A DNA stretch of 37,486 nucleotides, taken from Lysobacterales bacterium. Lineage in GTDB: Bacteria; Pseudomonadota; Gammaproteobacteria; Xanthomonadales; Marinicellaceae. This document shows positions 25,410 through 32,875 of this stretch, in pieces. The notes below the pieces were generated by a model. The model saw only the letters and a list, made by a program, of their open reading frames with translations, made no database searches and was not told the DNA's origin. How positions within the stretch are numbered: position 1 is the first letter of the stretch; the number at the start of each line of letters is the position of its first letter. The stretch spans positions 1 through 37,486 of the forward strand of contig JALWKC010000224.1 in assembly GCA_026996795.1 (NCBI GenBank). Reading direction: 5' to 3'. Made by a program: the position numbers and the translations under genes.

Positions 25410-26351
25410 ATGGAGCCAGCACTTCATGTCATTCGCCCCCCTCACTTCCGGCAAAAAATCGGCATCGCCCTGGGCAGCGGTTCATCCCGTGGCTGGGCGC
25501 ACATTGGTGTGCTGGAGGAACTGGCCACCATCGGCATTGAGCCGGTGATCGTCTCCGGCTGCTCGGCCGGCTCCATCGTCGGGGCTTCCTACTCAGCAGG
25601 CAAACTGGAAGCACTCAAAAACTGGGTGCTGTCCCTGACCCGCATGGATGTGGCCCGGTTCCTCGACATTAACTTCACCCGCAAAGGCTTTGTCAACATC
25701 GACAAACTGGTGGAATTTTTCGATCGCTACGTGGTGGAAAAAGACCGCCTGATTGAAGAACTTCCCAAACCCTATTCGGCCGTGGCCACCAACCTGGAAA
25801 ACGGCCGTGAAACCTGGTTTCAGCAAGGCCGGGTGATCGATGCAATTCTGGCCTCCATTGCCTTGCCCGGGCTTTTTCCGCCCTATCACCTGAACAACGA
25901 ATGGTACGTGGACGGCGGCCTGGTCAACCCGGTGCCGGTATCCCTGTGCCGGGCCATGAATGCCGACATCGTGATTGCCGTTAACCTCAATGGCGACATC
26001 GTCGGCAAGCACTTTGTGAAAAACCTGGATGCCAGCGAAAAGCTGCTGGGCCGCTTTGACTTTTTGCCCAGCTCGCTCAAGGAATGGTCAAAAAACTTTT
26101 TCCCCAACCTGTCCGGGCGTAAATACCAACCGGGGCTGTTCGACACCATCGCCGGGTCCATCAACATCGCCCAGGACCGAATCACCCGCTCGCGCATGGC
26201 CGGCGACCCGCCGGACATCATGCTCAGCCCCAAGCTGTCGCACATCGGCCTGATGGAATTTGACCGTGGCGCCGAAGCCATTGAAGAAGGCCGCGCCTGC
26301 GTGCGCCGCATGCTGCCGGAAATCGAATACGTGCTGAAAAAACTGGCCTGA
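25410..26351 (+). CDS. Patatin-like phospholipase (RssA/NTE family)
   Basis: 313 residues. The oxyanion loop is GSGSSRGWAHIGVLEEL, the nucleophile Ser52 sits in GCSAGS (GxSxG), and the dyad aspartate is Asp168 in DGGLVNPVPV. It lacks a signal peptide or long membrane segment, so it is likely a cytoplasmic or membrane-associated serine lipid hydrolase. The middle part has the IDAILASIALPGLFPP phrase typical of the RssA group. It starts 21 nt after fnr on the same strand and may be co-transcribed, though no functional link is known to me. The ribosome site is weak. Confidence 0.93.
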   Translation: MEPALHVIRPPHFRQKIGIALGSGSSRGWAHIGVLEELATIGIEPVIVSGCSAGSIVGASYSAGKLEALKNWVLSLTRMDVARFLDINFTRKGFVNIDKLVEFFDRYVVEKDRLIEELPKPYSAVATNLENGRETWFQQGRVIDAILASIALPGLFPPYHLNNEWYVDGGLVNPVPVSLCRAMNADIVIAVNLNGDIVGKHFVKNLDASEKLLGRFDFLPSSLKEWSKNFFPNLSGRKYQPGLFDTIAGSINIAQDRITRSRMAGDPPDIMLSPKLSHIGLMEFDRGAEAIEEGRACVRRMLPEIEYVLKKLA

Positions 26352-26427
26352 CTTTTTTTCACCTTTCCTCAATATTCCAACAAATGCCTATTGACAAGGG
26401 AGGAGCTTTGGTGTAGACACTAATATT

Positions 26428-27870
26428 ATGCTTCCTTTTTTGTCTTGGAAAACACAAAGAACCCTTTTGTTGCGCACTTGTTTATTGGTGGCGGTTTCTA
26501 TCTTTTCCGGCCAATCGACCGCATCAACATCCTTATATAGCACCATCATACCGGCATCGGTAACTTCCCCTCCTCCACAGGTAAATGCGATTTATTCTGT
26601 CGATTTGAACTTTGATGGCTTAAAAACCAATCCTTCTGTATTGTCTATAACGCTGCCTGACGGAGAAACCATCGCAGTACAGAGAATGTTATTCGAACCC
26701 AGAGCTGGCTATTTGTTCGCTGACGATGAAGATCCCCCGAATACCCCTCCTTTCTGGCCCGACCCAAATGCAACAGATGACAGTTTCAGCTTTTACTGGG
26801 CCGGTAGTTCAACAGTTGCTGATGTTGTCATCACAGCCATTAACGGGAAAATAATGGCCTACATCAATGCAAACAGCAAACGATTTGGGATCGAATGGAA
26901 CCAGGACGCGGGAAACTATTGGCTTACGGAATACAACCTGACTTCTTTCCCTGTTGACGGCACCCCGCTCAACCAAAGCTATATAAGTCACAAAAAACAT
27001 CATTCCGCAATACCTCTGCCCCCCCCCTCCACCCTCATACCTTATGGAACACAAAATCCCCACAGTTTAACTTCGCTTCCACAGCTTGATGTTTTGGTTG
27101 TGTACACAGAGGATGCCCGAGTTGACGCAGGAGGCGACCCTGGCAACCCAAACGACACGGCAGGTATTGACTTGCTCATACAAGCGTCAATAGATCACGC
27201 CAATACGGCTTTAATTAACTCAAACGTGGCAACACGAATAGTAAATTTCTATTCTGCAAAGGTTGATGGCTATGAGCCTACTTCGTCGTGGGTTACTGCA
27301 TTACCACAATTTCGTGATTTACAACCCATTCAACAGCTCAGGAATCTCGTTGGAGCAGACCTGGTGGTAGGAATTGTTAAGGATTACACAACCCTTCAAG
27401 CCTGTGGCGTTGCTTTTGTTCAATCGCACCCAGGGTGCGGCTTTCCAACTGGCACTATAACGTGCTCTCCTGGTGCGGGATTCTCCGATAATGCATATGC
27501 CTTGGTGGCCCGGTTTTGCTCATTATGGGACGACACATTTACTCACGAAGTAGGACATTTGTTAGGTGCAAATCACACTAGAGCTTCCCTGGGAAGCACG
27601 GTGGTTAACGAAATTGTTGCGAATGGGTTCCCTGAGGCTTTTGCATGGGTTAGTTCAGACAACTCTATAAAAACAATCATGTCAATTGAACCGACAACAA
27701 CAACCAGAAGGCTCTATTTTTCAAATCCAAACATCACAGTTGATGGCACAGCCATTGGGATTGCAAATGAAACAAACAATGCTGGAGTAGCGTCATTTCT
27801 TGCACCCAATATGAGTGAATTCAGGCAGCGGCCTGATGCCATATTTAAGCACGGGTTTGAGACTCAATAG
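26428..27870 (+). CDS. Secreted metzincin-type zinc metalloprotease (reprolysin/M12B-like)
   Basis: 480 residues with an N-terminal signal peptide (hydrophobic LLLRTCLLVAVSIFSG, cleavage near 30-34), a pro-region and a catalytic domain. The zinc motif HEVGHLLGANH (His373 onward, HExxHxxGxxH) is followed by a Met-turn IMSIE, which places it in the metzincins. The order resembles bacterial reprolysin-like peptidases. The C terminus, DAIFKHGFETQ, resembles short 'IF..GFE' tails of secreted proteins in some gammaproteobacteria, possibly a sorting tag (weak inference). The gene is AT-richer than its neighbours, and the next gene on the strand encodes another envelope protein. The start ATG lacks a good ribosome site; the target is unknown. 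Confidence 0.88.
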   Translation: MLPFLSWKTQRTLLLRTCLLVAVSIFSGQSTASTSLYSTIIPASVTSPPPQVNAIYSVDLNFDGLKTNPSVLSITLPDGETIAVQRMLFEPRAGYLFADDEDPPNTPPFWPDPNATDDSFSFYWAGSSTVADVVITAINGKIMAYINANSKRFGIEWNQDAGNYWLTEYNLTSFPVDGTPLNQSYISHKKHHSAIPLPPPSTLIPYGTQNPHSLTSLPQLDVLVVYTEDARVDAGGDPGNPNDTAGIDLLIQASIDHANTALINSNVATRIVNFYSAKVDGYEPTSSWVTALPQFRDLQPIQQLRNLVGADLVVGIVKDYTTLQACGVAFVQSHPGCGFPTGTITCSPGAGFSDNAYALVARFCSLWDDTFTHEVGHLLGANHTRASLGSTVVNEIVANGFPEAFAWVSSDNSIKTIMSIEPTTTTRRLYFSNPNITVDGTAIGIANETNNAGVASFLAPNMSEFRQRPDAIFKHGFETQ

Positions 27871-27898
27871 CACTAATGACTTTGCGCCAGAGGTTTAC

Positions 27899-28546
27899 AT
27901 GAAAACAGAATTTTTCTTTAATATTTTTCGCCGGGCATTAGTATTCAGTTTTATGTTGCCCATGTTTTCCCATGCTGCGGTAATAGACATAGAAATCCAA
28001 GTAAACACTAGCCTGGAGGGCATTGTTACCACTAATCAAAGTGGTCAAATCGTCATTACTGTTACTAACAATGGGCCTGATAGCACGGCTGGCACACCAG
28101 GCACACCAGGCTTTGAGATTTGGCCAATAAATAAAATTGTGGACAACATGACACCTCAAGGCCGGCCTGAAATTCAATTCTCAATTGCACCATCTTCCAG
28201 TTTAGTATGCCAAGGAGGGTTGATCAGCCCGGCGATACCCCAGTCTGATTACTACATTTTTCTTGCGAGCTTGAATAGTCACTTGGCTGTCGGTGAGTCG
28301 GTTACTTGCGTTGTAGACTATCTGCTTGAGCTCAACCAAGGGTGGCGCCAACTATTCATTACTGCCTCCAATGGCAATACGCAAGATATCGACCCAATCC
28401 CCCTTAACAACCAAGTTTCATTGATTTTTGGCCTAGCGCCAGTTCAGGTTCCTACCTTCAATTGGCCGGGATTGGCGGTTATCTTTTTTGCTTTCTTTTT
28501 TTCTGCTTGGCGACACTTTGATCTCCGAGCATTTAGACAGGGATAA
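27899..28546 (+). CDS. DUF11-like surface protein with IPTL-CTERM-like C-terminal anchor
   Basis: 215 residues from the ATG at 27899 (AGAGG 6 nt upstream). A longer frame begins inside the protease gene and lacks a ribosome site. There is a signal peptide (ALVFSFMLPMFSHA), then an Ig-like DUF11-type module with SGQIVITVTNNGPDS. The C terminus has VPTFNWPGLAVIFFAFFF followed by a basic RHFDLRAFRQG end. That is the tripartite layout of IPTL-CTERM sorting tails (V/IPT motif, hydrophobic helix, basic end), with Phe for Leu. Such proteins are thought to be processed or anchored by a dedicated enzyme not present in the window. It follows the metalloprotease by 28 nt, with the same AT-rich bias. Confidence 0.78.
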   Translation: MKTEFFFNIFRRALVFSFMLPMFSHAAVIDIEIQVNTSLEGIVTTNQSGQIVITVTNNGPDSTAGTPGTPGFEIWPINKIVDNMTPQGRPEIQFSIAPSSSLVCQGGLISPAIPQSDYYIFLASLNSHLAVGESVTCVVDYLLELNQGWRQLFITASNGNTQDIDPIPLNNQVSLIFGLAPVQVPTFNWPGLAVIFFAFFFSAWRHFDLRAFRQG

Positions 28547-28594
28547 CGTTGACTCATTGAACAAACCGCTAAAGAGGCACTCTGCCTGAATAGC

Positions 28595-29090
28595 TGTCAG
28601 GTTTCGATAGGTCCTGTCCCAAAAAGAATTGCCTTTTCTTTTAGAGCCACTAGCTAGCTCTCTTTTTTGTTTCTGCGGACCTTTTTACCTCTTATTTTAC
28701 CTCTTGGTGGCTTTCGCTGGACTTGGGGTTTTCTGTGTATACGGCCAGGCGGCTTGTCCGGCAAAAGCTGTTCGCGCCACTGGCCCGGGGCCAGCCCGTC
28801 CCGTGAATAGTCTCCAATGCGATAGGGGCTGCGGTCAGCCAGACCGTCCCGACTCTGCCATTTGCGGATGGTCTGTGGGGTGACGTTGTATTGTTTGGCC
28901 AGATCAACTTGCTTACGCTCACGCTGTGCCTTGATCTTGGCACGAACCTCGAGGGTGGTACGGGCTTGGGGGGTGGATGACCATGATGTTATGCTTCCTC
29001 CAGATGCTGCTTAAACCAGCTGTTTAACAGCTGACGGCTTCGGAACAAAGAATAACTCCTTTTTAGAATATAATCTATCGAAACCTGACA
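28595..29090. mobile_element. Decayed insertion-sequence remnant with intact ends
   Basis: 496 bp bounded by perfect 16-bp inverted repeats: TGTCAGGTTTCGATAG at 28595-28610 and its complement at 29075-29090. The ends are TG...CA, as in IS3/IS481-type elements. The interior keeps only the N-terminal part of a transposase, so the element is internally deleted. No clear target duplication is seen (flanks ATAGC and TGCGT). It occupies most of the 28547-29220 gap; 29091-29220 shows no gene. Confidence 0.75.
28640..28984 (-). pseudogene. IS481-like transposase fragment, frameshifted and truncated
   Basis: Minus-strand reading gives RTTLEVRAKIKAQRERKQ then VDLAKQYNVTPQTIRKWQSR and DGLADRS, the N-terminal helix-turn-helix of IS481-type transposases. 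The ATG at 28984-28982 is put in this frame only if one base is removed from a six-G run (28968-28973, six C on the coding strand). The catalytic DDE part is missing. Beyond DRS the frame continues with no family likeness, so the right boundary is approximate. Confidence 0.6.
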
Positions 29091-29220
29091 TGCGTACTGA
29101 ATTGGCGGCAAAAATCGATGCAGCCCAAAGCCAAACAGGCACTGCCCACGATTTGGCAGGCAGAGACCCGAGACATAGCTTTATGGAAAAACACTTAATT
29201 CACCAATCAGGCCGGTGCGC

Positions 29221-29931
29221 ATGAGCGGGCTGACGCCTTTTCTGATCGGGTTGTTCTCGAGTGTGCATTGCCTGGCCATGTGTGGTGGGCTGTGTGGCCT
29301 GTTCTGCGGCCAGCGCGCTCAGGTACGCGATGTGGTGCTGGTGAATCTGGGCCGTATTTTGACCTACACAGCCTTGGGTGTGGCTTTTGCCGGCTTGGTG
29401 CAAGGCCTGGCCCTGCGCGTGCCGCTGGCGCAATGGGGCTTCTGGTTGCGGTCGGCCCTGGGCCTGACTTTGCTGCTGATGGGCATTGCCCTTATGTTTC
29501 GCGCCCGGGGCTGGTCCATGCCTCTGGCCGCCAGCCCCTTGTGGCAACGGCTGCAAAAGCCCTTGCGCCATCAATTGCAAAAAAACAGCCCATGGGCCCA
29601 TGTGCTCAAGGGCCTGATCTGGGGCCTGATCCCCTGCGGCTTGCTGTACGGTGTACTGGTGGCCGCGGCCACCACCGGTGACTGGTTCGCCGGTGGCCGG
29701 TTTATGTTCTTTTTTGGTCTGGGCACCTTGCCTTCCATGTTTCTGGCCGCTGGCTTATTGCATCGTTGGCGCGATGTTCTGACCGGTTCCCGCTGGCGCA
29801 CCGGCGCCGGGGCCTTTATTGCCATCATCGGTTTGTGGACGCTGCTGTCGCCCTGGGTGGCCAGCCGGTTTTTTCCCGATCAGGCTGTTTTTACGCCCAT
29901 TGCCGCGTTTCTTGATTCGTGCGTGCCTTAG
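29221..29931 (+). CDS. SafE/TauE-like membrane protein of the cbb3-associated type
   Basis: 236 residues from ATG 29221 (a GTG two codons upstream is possible). About six membrane helices are seen. The first carries HCLAMCGGLCGLF, the HCxxMCGG motif typical of the 'sulfite exporter TauE/SafE' relatives encoded next to cco genes. Later helices include GLIWGLIPCGLLYGVL with another conserved Pro-Cys-Gly. Sulfite transport is a label only; copper or redox handling fits the cysteine motifs better. Here it is cut off from fnr and the cco genes by the patatin gene and the AT-rich patch. The next gene begins 14 nt downstream. Confidence 0.88.
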   Translation: MSGLTPFLIGLFSSVHCLAMCGGLCGLFCGQRAQVRDVVLVNLGRILTYTALGVAFAGLVQGLALRVPLAQWGFWLRSALGLTLLLMGIALMFRARGWSMPLAASPLWQRLQKPLRHQLQKNSPWAHVLKGLIWGLIPCGLLYGVLVAAATTGDWFAGGRFMFFFGLGTLPSMFLAAGLLHRWRDVLTGSRWRTGAGAFIAIIGLWTLLSPWVASRFFPDQAVFTPIAAFLDSCVP

Positions 29932-29945
29932 AGGACTAATCACTG

Positions 29946-32144
29946 ATGCCTGAAAAAATAGCTGTTCAATGGGTTGATACGCTGGCCGCCGGCCTGGAGC
30001 AGATACTGGCGCACACGCAGCACCATGCCGTGGTGGGCGCGCCTTTGGGCATCGGCAAACCCAACCCCGTGTTGAATGCCCTCTGGCAACACGCGCTGGA
30101 TAAGCCGGATTTTCGGCTGGATTTGTTTACGGCCCTGTCACTGGCCGTGCCAAGCGCCGGTTCTGACCTGGAAAAGCGGTTTTTGGCCCCTTTTGCTGAA
30201 CGCTATTTTGCCGGTCACGAACCCCTGCGCTACCTGGAACCGCTTAAACGCAGTCAGGTGCCGCCCAATGTCCGCATCAGTGAGTTTTATTTCCAGCCCG
30301 GCAGCATGCTTCGCTCACCACAGGCCCAACGCTGGTACACCAGCAGCAACTACACCCACGCGGCGCGTGACATGCTGGCCACCGGCATGAATGTGTTGGT
30401 GCAACAAGTGGCCATGCGCGAGGTCAACGGCAGCCGCCGTTTGTCATTGGGTTCCAACACTGACGTGACCCTGGATCTGGTGGCCCGGCTACAGGAATCG
30501 CCTGCCATTCCGCGCCCCTTGCTGGTGGCGCAAGTCAACCCGAGCATGCCCTATATGACCGGCCAGGCGGAAGTCGATGCGGACTTTTTTGATCTGGTTA
30601 TCGACGATCCGGCGCATTATTTCTCGCAATATGCCGTGCCCAAACAGGCCATCAATGACACCGATTATGCCATCGGTTTATGGGCCTCGTCCCTGATTGA
30701 GGATGGCGGCACCTTGCAGATCGGCATAGGTTCCCTGGGCGATGCGCTGGTGGCTTCGCTGGAACTGCGTCATCGTGACCCGGCCACCTGGCAAGCGGTG
30801 TTGCGAGACCTGGACGCGGCGCACCGGGTTCCTGCCGCCGTCAGGAAATATGAACAGATGAACGAGTTTTCGCACGGTCTGTACGGGGCCAGCGAAATGT
30901 TTACCGAGGGTTTTCAGGCCCTACGGGAATCCGGCATCCTCAAACGCCACGTTTACGACGATGAAACCCTGCAGGCCCTGTTGAATGAAGGCCGCATCAC
31001 CGAAACCGTGTCGATTCAGACCCTGCAGGCGTTGCTGGAAGCCGGTGCCATATCGCCCCGACTGACGGCCAGGGACGTGCAGTGGTTGCGGTATTGGGGC
31101 ATACTGCGTGAAGCCGTGCAGTGGCACAACGGCCAACTGCGCCTGCCGGATGGCACGCTGGTGGCGGCAGACCTGAATGATCCTGTGGCACTAAAAGCCA
31201 TCGAAGCCCAGGGCCTGGGCGATCGCCTCAAGCACGGCGTGCTGTTGCATGGGGCGTTTTTTCTCGGTTCAAAAGACTTTTACCAGTGGCTGCATGATCT
31301 GGATGAAGACGAGCGGGAAAAATTCCAGATGGTGCCGGTGAGTTTTGTGAATGAACTGTACGGTCGGGAAAAACTGGATCGGCTGCAACGCCTCAAGGCC
31401 CGCTTTATGAACACCACCATGAAGGTCAATGTGCTGGGGGCGGCCGCGTCCGATGGCTTGTCCAATAACCTGGAAGTCAGCGGCGTGGGCGGCCAGTATA
31501 ACTTTGTGGCCATGGCACACGCCTTGCGTGACAGCCGCTCGGTGTTGATGTTGCGCGCGGTGCGCGAAAAAAATGGCCGACTCAGCAGCAATGTGGTGTG
31601 GACCTACGATTACGATACCATTCCCCGCCATTTGCGCGACATTGTCATTACTGAATACGGCATCGCCGATTTGCGTGGCAAAAGCGATGAAGACTGCATC
31701 AAGTCCATGCTGGCCATTTGCGACGCGCGTTTTCAGCATGAATTGATGGAAAAGGCGAAAAAATACGGCAAGCTGGATCGAAACTGGTCATTGCCGGCCC
31801 ATTACGCCAACAACACGCCGGAGAACCTGAGCCGTGTGCTGGCCAGATACCGGGGCCAGGGGCTTTTTCCCGCTTACCCTCACGGCTGCGATTTCACCCC
31901 CGAGGAATTGCGTCTGATCGACGCCCTTAAGTGGCTCAAGGCCCACACAGCCACCAAGCCGGGGTTGGTCAAAACCGTCTTCAGGGCCTTGCCGCGCGCA
32001 GCGGATCACTCACTGATGCCGTTGTTGGCGCGCATGGGCCTGGACGCCCCGGTCACGCTCAAGGACAAACTCACCCAACGCCTGTTGGCATTGGCCGTGC
32101 ACGAAAGCGCCGATCAGGCCCGGAAAAGCGGGGCATGCAGGTGA
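29946..32144 (+). CDS. Acetyl-CoA hydrolase/transferase family protein
   Basis: 732 residues. An N-terminal coenzyme A transferase-like half (GAPLGIGKPNPVLNALW near residue 32) is followed by the C-terminal acetyl-CoA hydrolase/transferase region. This contains LGAAASDGLSNNLEVSGVGGQYNFVAMAHAL and VVWTYDYDTIPRHLRDIVITEYGIADLRG, a strong family marker. At over 700 residues it is longer than the ~500-residue CatA/SCACT enzymes, having a large insert in the middle. It likely moves CoA between acetyl-CoA and another acid, or hydrolyses an acyl-CoA; the substrate cannot be read. A GAGGA ribosome site precedes the ATG, and tight spacing to the SafE-like gene suggests co-transcription. Confidence 0.88.
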   Translation: MPEKIAVQWVDTLAAGLEQILAHTQHHAVVGAPLGIGKPNPVLNALWQHALDKPDFRLDLFTALSLAVPSAGSDLEKRFLAPFAERYFAGHEPLRYLEPLKRSQVPPNVRISEFYFQPGSMLRSPQAQRWYTSSNYTHAARDMLATGMNVLVQQVAMREVNGSRRLSLGSNTDVTLDLVARLQESPAIPRPLLVAQVNPSMPYMTGQAEVDADFFDLVIDDPAHYFSQYAVPKQAINDTDYAIGLWASSLIEDGGTLQIGIGSLGDALVASLELRHRDPATWQAVLRDLDAAHRVPAAVRKYEQMNEFSHGLYGASEMFTEGFQALRESGILKRHVYDDETLQALLNEGRITETVSIQTLQALLEAGAISPRLTARDVQWLRYWGILREAVQWHNGQLRLPDGTLVAADLNDPVALKAIEAQGLGDRLKHGVLLHGAFFLGSKDFYQWLHDLDEDEREKFQMVPVSFVNELYGREKLDRLQRLKARFMNTTMKVNVLGAAASDGLSNNLEVSGVGGQYNFVAMAHALRDSRSVLMLRAVREKNGRLSSNVVWTYDYDTIPRHLRDIVITEYGIADLRGKSDEDCIKSMLAICDARFQHELMEKAKKYGKLDRNWSLPAHYANNTPENLSRVLARYRGQGLFPAYPHGCDFTPEELRLIDALKWLKAHTATKPGLVKTVFRALPRAADHSLMPLLARMGLDAPVTLKDKLTQRLLALAVHESADQARKSGACR

Positions 32145-32216
32145 AATAACCCCGCTCAGGGAGTAAAATGCCCTTCCCGCTGGCGACACAGCCACATCAA
32201 CAACCCGGAAATACGC

Positions 32217-32771
32217 ATGTACAGCATGACCTCAGAACCCTTTAAGCTCGAGCGCGATGTGGAAGCCATTGCCGTGCCCAGTGGGGAAACCATCGAGCTA
32301 CCGGCCGGCGTGGTGGGCTACATTACTCAGGCCCTGGGTGGCAGCTTTACCGTGTACGTGGATGGCAGCATGTTCATGATCCTTGGCCATAATGCCGATG
32401 CCCTGGGTAAAAACCCCTTACCCCCACCCGTTTTGCCGGAGAATGCCAGCCAGCAGGACGTGGAAAAAGCGGTGTGGGAGCAGTTGAAAAACGTGTATGA
32501 CCCGGAAATTCCCGTCAATATTGTGGATCTGGGTCTGGTGTATGAATGCGATGTGGTGCCCAGCGAGGGAAAACCAGGTTATGACGCCAACATCAAAATG
32601 ACCTTGACGGCACCGGGATGTGGCATGGGTGATGTGCTGATTTCAGACGCTTCTGCCAAAATCAAATTGATTCCTGACATAAATGCCGTGAATACTGAAC
32701 TGGTGTTCGACCCGCCCTGGAGTCATGACATGATGAGTGACGTGGCCAAGCTGGAAACCGGCATGCTGTAA
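32217..32771 (+). CDS. sufT: Fe-S cluster assembly protein SufT
   Basis: 184 residues, the full-length SufT form. An N-terminal beta domain (AIAVPSGETIELPAGVVGYITQALGGSFTVYVD) precedes a MIP18/DUF59 domain (VYDPEIPVNIVDLGLVYE ... LTAPGCGMGD ... VFDPPWSHDMMS). The Cys in APGCGMG is the conserved residue of the family. It aids maturation of iron-sulfur proteins, which here could include FNR and CcoG. GGAA lies 6 nt before the ATG. A symmetric terminator follows before the convergent prc gene. No other suf genes are in view. Confidence 0.94.
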   Translation: MYSMTSEPFKLERDVEAIAVPSGETIELPAGVVGYITQALGGSFTVYVDGSMFMILGHNADALGKNPLPPPVLPENASQQDVEKAVWEQLKNVYDPEIPVNIVDLGLVYECDVVPSEGKPGYDANIKMTLTAPGCGMGDVLISDASAKIKLIPDINAVNTELVFDPPWSHDMMSDVAKLETGML

Positions 32772-32824
32772 GCGGATGATTCCGGCCGGTTTGTGCAGAC
32801 ATCGCCGCGCTAAAATTACAGGAT

Positions 32825-32852
32825 AAAAAACCCGGCACAAACCGGGTTTTTT
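32825..32852. terminator. Bidirectional rho-independent terminator between sufT and prc
   Basis: AAAAAACCCGG, loop CACAAA, CCGGGTTTTTT: an 11-bp stem with A- and T-tracts on the two sides, so it works for both convergent genes. Confidence 0.9.
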
Positions 32853-32875
32853 CATGGGGTCTGACAGGTTAGTGC

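Noticed and set aside
27815-27898. Longer start for the DUF11-like protein inside the protease gene
   Set aside because: The ATG at 27899 has a proper ribosome site and opens the signal peptide; the extension does not.
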